This document shows positions 14,268 to 17,834 of a stretch of 17,834 nucleotides of DNA, one piece after another (positions within the stretch are counted from its first letter, which is position 1; each line of letters begins with the position of its first letter). Source of the DNA: an uncultured Dyadobacter sp. (GTDB taxonomy: Bacteria > Bacteroidota > Bacteroidia > Cytophagales > Spirosomataceae); NCBI RefSeq assembly GCF_946482605.1, contig NZ_CAMLSE010000065.1:1-17834 (forward strand), in the 5' to 3' direction. Below the pieces are notes generated by a model. The model was not told the DNA's origin. It searched no databases and saw nothing but the letters and a program-made list of their open reading frames with translations. Made by a program: the position numbers and the translations under genes.

Positions 14268-14316
14268 AGTTACAAAGTTTCTAATTTAATTTACTGAAAA
14301 TGAGATAGTTGTAACT
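14268..14316. repeat. Inverted repeat upstream of second propeller gene
   Basis: Perfect 8-bp arms AGTTACAA (14268-14275) and TTGTAACT (14309-14316) are separated by 33 bp of AT-rich sequence. The right arm overlaps the probable -33 box of the propeller promoter, so a protein bound here could control it. Confidence 0.4.
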
Positions 14317-14338
14317 TTTTATGTCATGTAAAATTTTG
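14309..14338 (+). promoter_or_regulatory. Bacteroidota-type promoter for second propeller gene
   Basis: TTG at 14309-14311 and AAATTTTG at 14331-14338 (7 of 8 to TAnnTTTG) are separated by 19 bp, the same geometry as the EthD promoter. Transcription would start near 14345 and leave a leader of about 60 bp. Confidence 0.5.
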
Positions 14339-14406
14339 TAAATTCATAGAGAGTTTTGAGGCTCTGAGCGGTCGTTTATATTTCTCTGATATTAAACATA
14401 ACCTCT

Positions 14407-16380
14407 ATGAAAAATCTTTTACAACCCTCACTGAAATTGATCCTTTTTTGCATCATTTTCCTGGCCGGCACTACTAATACCTCCGCCCAAAACTGGAATC
14501 AGATTGTCAAGCTTACAGCGCAAAACAATGGAGGAAGTTCGTCCAGAAATATTCAAGCCAACTATGGCAGGGATGTTGCAATATCGGGGAATTATGCCAT
14601 TGTTGGAGCCCGCTCTAACAATACCGATGCTGACGGTCTGAATTTAGTAGCAGATGCAGGGGCAGCCTATATCCTTTTCAATAATGCAGGGAACTGGGCG
14701 CAGATAAGGAAGATTACATCTCCGGTTCGTGATGCCGAAAACTTTGGAGGATCAGTCTCGATTGCTGGTGACTATGCCGTCGTGGGTGCTGAACTCGAAT
14801 CACTCGACGCTTCGGAAGCAAATTTCGTTGGTGCTGCCGGGGCGGTATACATCTTCAAAAAAGACCAGGGAGGGGCAGGGAACTGGGGTTTGATCAAAAA
14901 GGTTGTCGCACCCGTTCGCGCCGAGGGGGATTTTTTTGGTCATGCAGTCTCAACCAATGGCGATTACCTGGTCGTTGGAGCTGTTTTCGAAGATCAAGAC
15001 CCGGATGAACTGAATACCTTACTTCAATCCGGATCAGCATACATATTCAAGAAAGACCAGGGTGGTGCCGATAACTGGGGTTTGATTAGAAAAATTACAG
15101 CTTCCACGCGTGGTGCAGGCGATCGCTTCGGTGAGGATGTGTCAATTGACGGGGATTATGTCATTGTGGGCTCTCCCCGGGACAGTGAAGATGCCAATGA
15201 AGCCAACTCTGTCAATGAAGCAGGCTCGGCTTATATTTTTAAAAAGGATCAGGGCGGTAGCGACAATTGGGGACAAATCAAAAAAATTACTGCTCCGGTC
15301 CGGGCAACAATTGATCATTTCTCTTCGGCGGTATCCATTTGTGCAAGCTACGCCATCGTAGGAGCGTCACAGGAAGATGAAGACGCATCCGAGTTGAATC
15401 CCCTGGGCGATGCCGGCTCGGTCTACATTTTTAAAAAGGAAGAAGGTGGCCCGGATAATTGGGGGCTAGCCAAAAAGATTGCTGCACCGGTACGGAAAGC
15501 GGGCGATGCTTTTGGTCTCTCTGTGTCGGTTAGTCAAGAGCACCTTGTTGTCGGAGCTCCTATCGAAGATGAAGATGCATCGGAAGCCAACAATGTCGGG
15601 GGGGCGGGCTCTGCCTACATTTTTAAGAAAGACCTGGGCGGTAGTGGAAATTGGGGGTTTGAGCAAAAAATTGTCGCGTCTTTACGCGCCGAAAGTGATG
15701 CATTTGGATGGTCCGTTTCAATCAGCGGGAATTACATTCTTGTAGGTATGGTCAGTGATGATGAAGATGCTTCGGAAGCCAATACCTTAGAAGGTGCGGG
15801 CTCTGCATATATTTTTAGTACGGATGATCCGCTCCCAGTTACGCTCATCACCTTTGAAGCAACTCAAAATGAAACCCAGGCGCTGCTCAGCTGGGCAACA
15901 ACAACGGAAAGCAATTCCGATTACTTTGATATTCAAAAAAGCAGCGACGGGCGTAAGTGGAAGACATTGGGACGTGTATCGGCAGCCGTTAAAAGTGATC
16001 AGCTCCGGACCTATTCTTTCATAGATAACAATCCATTTGACAAAGATTCCGAAGGACAGGAGAACCTGTACCGCCTCAAAATGGTGGATCTTGATGGCAG
16101 TTTTGCTTACAGCCGTATTGTAAGTCTTTCATTCGGAGGTAGTCTGCAAATTATTCTTTATCCTAATCCCGTTTCCGACAGACTGTTTTGTACGTCTTCA
16201 AATGCTGTTAAAATGGAATCGATCAGTCTGATTAATAGTTCCGGCCAAGTAATGTTCCAGGCTACGGATGCCAACAAAACCGCCATCCCGACCGATCAGC
16301 TCACTCCCGGGATTTACACCGCCCTCATCAGGAAAAAACAAGGGACAATCCAGTTGCAAAAAGTTGTGGTGGTGAAGTAA
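14407..16380 (+). CDS. Secreted seven-repeat propeller protein with T9SS sorting domain
   Basis: The product is 657 residues. A signal peptide (LILFCIIFLAGTTNTSA, cut before QNW) is followed by seven repeats of about 63 residues (residues about 30-475) of the FG-GAP_2 type. Each contains FGxxVS, [DN]Y..VGA, an acidic stretch such as DEDASEAN, GSAYIFKKDQGG and NWG..KKI. Seven repeats fit one seven-bladed propeller. The acidic DEDASEAN loops replace the DxNxDG calcium loops of the first propeller protein. Then come the same beta-sandwich (PLPVTLITFEA ... DGRKWKTLG) and a T9SS sorting domain (LYPNPVSD ... INSSGQVMF ... LTPGIYTALI) ending in KVVVVK. It is likely secreted or surface-anchored; the ligand is unknown. 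It is divergent from XRE copy 2. Confidence 0.87.
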   Translation: MKNLLQPSLKLILFCIIFLAGTTNTSAQNWNQIVKLTAQNNGGSSSRNIQANYGRDVAISGNYAIVGARSNNTDADGLNLVADAGAAYILFNNAGNWAQIRKITSPVRDAENFGGSVSIAGDYAVVGAELESLDASEANFVGAAGAVYIFKKDQGGAGNWGLIKKVVAPVRAEGDFFGHAVSTNGDYLVVGAVFEDQDPDELNTLLQSGSAYIFKKDQGGADNWGLIRKITASTRGAGDRFGEDVSIDGDYVIVGSPRDSEDANEANSVNEAGSAYIFKKDQGGSDNWGQIKKITAPVRATIDHFSSAVSICASYAIVGASQEDEDASELNPLGDAGSVYIFKKEEGGPDNWGLAKKIAAPVRKAGDAFGLSVSVSQEHLVVGAPIEDEDASEANNVGGAGSAYIFKKDLGGSGNWGFEQKIVASLRAESDAFGWSVSISGNYILVGMVSDDEDASEANTLEGAGSAYIFSTDDPLPVTLITFEATQNETQALLSWATTTESNSDYFDIQKSSDGRKWKTLGRVSAAVKSDQLRTYSFIDNNPFDKDSEGQENLYRLKMVDLDGSFAYSRIVSLSFGGSLQIILYPNPVSDRLFCTSSNAVKMESISLINSSGQVMFQATDANKTAIPTDQLTPGIYTALIRKKQGTIQLQKVVVVK

Positions 16381-16483
16381 AAGTTTTGCAATAGGTGAGC
16401 ACGGGAATGTGCGTCTTGTTTGTTTTGAGGTAGTGAGAGAGGATGACCTTTATCCGTGTGTGGGCTCTTACCTGCGTATTTCA

Positions 16484-17257
16484 CTATTTCAGCCTCACCA
16501 GCGGGTGATTCAGGCCATTCACGTCGTTTTTGACGATTTTATATTTAGCCAGACTTTTAAACAACGAGGTCAATGTCTTAAATCCGTAGGTGCGGGCGTC
16601 GAAGCTGGGGTCGATTTTCCGGAGCGAGGTGCCTATTTTAGAGACGAATGCTTCTTCTTCCTCATTGGCTGATATTTCAAATGCCTTGTCGATAATATTC
16701 ATATCGATCTTCGGATACTTGCGTTTAGTGTCCTGCTTTTTCGGCTCTATCTTAACGATTTCCTTCGGGGCCACGTCCACTTTCTGAGGCTCAGGCTCCT
16801 CTGTATTCGTATCCAGCTCGACTACGAGGTTTTCGCTGAATGTGAAGATCTCACACGAATTCACGAATGCGATCGGCGTATTTTTCCGCCCGATCCCCAT
16901 GACGAAAAGTCCTTCTTCCCGGATGCGCTTGGCAAGTCCCGTATAATCGCTGTCGCTCGACACAATGCAGAAGCCCTCGACGCTTTTACTGTGCAGAATA
17001 TCCATTGCATCGATGATGAGCGAGCTGTCGGTCGAGTTTTTACCGGTCGTGTAAGAAAATTTCTGGATTGGACTGATGGAATGCTGGTTGACGATTTCCT
17101 TCCAGCTGTTCATCTGAGAAGTCGTCCAGTCCCCGTAAATGCGTCGTATGGTCGCTTTTCCGTATTTGGAAACTTCTTCCAAAGTTTCCTTCATCAGTTT
17201 GGCCTGCGCATTGTCCCCATCGATCAATACAGCAATGTTGAATTTGGTTTCGCTCAT
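16484..17257 (-). CDS. NYN-domain ribonuclease-like protein with OST-HTH/LOTUS domain
   Basis: The product is 257 residues, cytoplasmic. Residues about 6-145 form a NYN (PIN-like) nuclease domain: AVLIDGDNA with D13 and D15, RRIYGDW, TDSSLIIDAMD with D77 and D83, and CIVSSDSDY with D102 and D104. The acidic residues expected to bind metal are all present. A charged proline/lysine linker (150-180) leads to a C-terminal OST-HTH/LOTUS-like RNA-binding domain (IDKAFEI ... VSKIGTSLRKIDPSFDARTY then GFKTLTSLFKSL ... HPLVRLK). The usual inference is a sequence- or structure-guided RNA nuclease, but the bacterial targets are unknown. It is monocistronic, convergent with the propeller gene (103 bp) and 76 bp after the partial gene on the same strand. 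Confidence 0.88.
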   Translation of the reverse strand: MSETKFNIAVLIDGDNAQAKLMKETLEEVSKYGKATIRRIYGDWTTSQMNSWKEIVNQHSISPIQKFSYTTGKNSTDSSLIIDAMDILHSKSVEGFCIVSSDSDYTGLAKRIREEGLFVMGIGRKNTPIAFVNSCEIFTFSENLVVELDTNTEEPEPQKVDVAPKEIVKIEPKKQDTKRKYPKIDMNIIDKAFEISANEEEEAFVSKIGTSLRKIDPSFDARTYGFKTLTSLFKSLAKYKIVKNDVNGLNHPLVRLK

Positions 17258-17333
17258 GGGTTTGAATCGTTTTCAATTCCAACTTACATAATAAATTCCA
17301 TCAGGCCGCAATGCCGGCACCACCGCGCCCCTG

Positions 17334-17834
17334 TTAATGCATTGCCTCCCCGTGCAAAAACCGCGTGTAAACCGATGCGCCTTGCCAATTCAAATGATGC
17401 GGGTCAAACAAGTTTTCCGGCCTGAACAGCACATTAAGTAAAGGCTGCGCGGGTAAGGGGACGAGGCTTTCGTCCGGCAAAAAAGGCGCAACCTGTGACA
17501 GGACAGGATATTCGGAACGGGTAATGCTATTGGGATGATACAACACCACTTTCGTTCCAAGCTCCCTGGCCCGGGCAATCAGTTTGTTGATCTGAGCAAT
17601 ATAATAGCGGTTGGGTACTGACGGCCCGCGCGGACCCAGCAATTGTTCCGTCGCGCTTTTGTTCGCCATAATCCGGTCATTTGTCTCTGAAAGTCCCAGC
17701 GTAACGGACTGGTGGCCATTATCCAGCAGATTCGCATTGCCTTCGACCGGATCATTCTCCGGCCTAAGCGCTTTTTTGGCCGATAAGATCTGCGGGGCAA
17801 TGGATACCATTTGAAACAGTGTCGTGTTGAGGCC
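17334..17834 (-). CDS. SGNH-hydrolase-like protein, C-terminal part
   Basis: The frame is open from the window end with no stop, so the 5' part lies outside. The visible 166 codons include ATGs, but none need be the start. The readable part has a Rossmann-like segment (INKLIARARELGTKVVLYHP) and near the end LFDPHHLNWQGASVYTRFL. That D-x-H-H-L-N-x-x-G pattern matches the Asp/His catalytic block of SGNH/GDSL-type esterases, including those that act on surface polysaccharides. The Ser block would lie upstream, outside the window. Full length, location and substrate cannot be judged. Confidence 0.55.
   Translation of the reverse strand, partial: GLNTTLFQMVSIAPQILSAKKALRPENDPVEGNANLLDNGHQSVTLGLSETNDRIMANKSATEQLLGPRGPSVPNRYYIAQINKLIARARELGTKVVLYHPNSITRSEYPVLSQVAPFLPDESLVPLPAQPLLNVLFRPENLFDPHHLNWQGASVYTRFLHGEAMH

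Noticed and set aside
16381..16483. A terminator between the second propeller and NYN genes
   Set aside because: Only a 4-bp stem (gcac/gtgc) and imperfect pairings are visible, too weak to call.

Overview
The window looks like chromosomal DNA of a Bacteroidota species, most likely a Cytophagia member such as a Dyadobacter relative. The genus is inference. Two secreted proteins end in type IX secretion (T9SS) sorting-like domains. Several start regions carry Bacteroidota-type promoter elements (TTG, 19 bp, then a TAnnTTTG-like -7 box). Two XRE-type regulators and a DUF6934-like protein also belong to families that are common in this phylum.

Layout. Positions 1-590 hold no convincing gene but carry scars of a mobile element. 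These are an imperfect direct repeat, two identical 23-bp copies of a tRNA 3' end, a degenerate tRNA-Arg-like fragment, and hairpins of terminator type. A HigBA-like toxin-antitoxin pair follows (591-1462). Next come a small XRE regulator on the minus strand (1472-1897) and, divergently, a 1185-residue FG-GAP beta-propeller protein with a T9SS tail (2271-5828). The middle holds a secreted DUF4932-like protein (5870-7264), a membrane acyltransferase (7416-8528), and a LysR regulator (8567-9433) divergent from a secreted EthD-like protein (9556-9963). A two-gene oxidoreductase operon follows (10097-12436): a gluconate 2-dehydrogenase subunit 3-like Tat protein and a GMC flavoenzyme, probably a sugar or glucoside dehydrogenase.

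Downstream of the GMC gene lies an accessory cassette (12437-14119). It contains a DUF6934-like protein, a YefM-type antitoxin with a broken YoeB/Txe-type toxin, and a second copy of the XRE regulator. It is bounded by a second, diverged copy of the last 81 bp of the GMC gene. A second T9SS propeller protein (14407-16380) is divergent from that regulator. The window closes with a NYN-nuclease/LOTUS protein (16484-17257) and the C-terminal part of an SGNH-like hydrolase that runs off the end.

The most striking pattern is a repeated architecture: toxin-antitoxin genes, then an XRE/coiled-coil regulator on the minus strand, then a divergently transcribed T9SS beta-propeller gene, seen twice within 15 kb. 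A nearly palindromic box of about 21 bp (GGCA-ATTTATATAAAT-CTGCC type) sits just upstream of both regulators and recurs at two other intergenic sites. The propeller proteins carry 14 and 7 repeats, numbers that fit two and one seven-bladed propellers.
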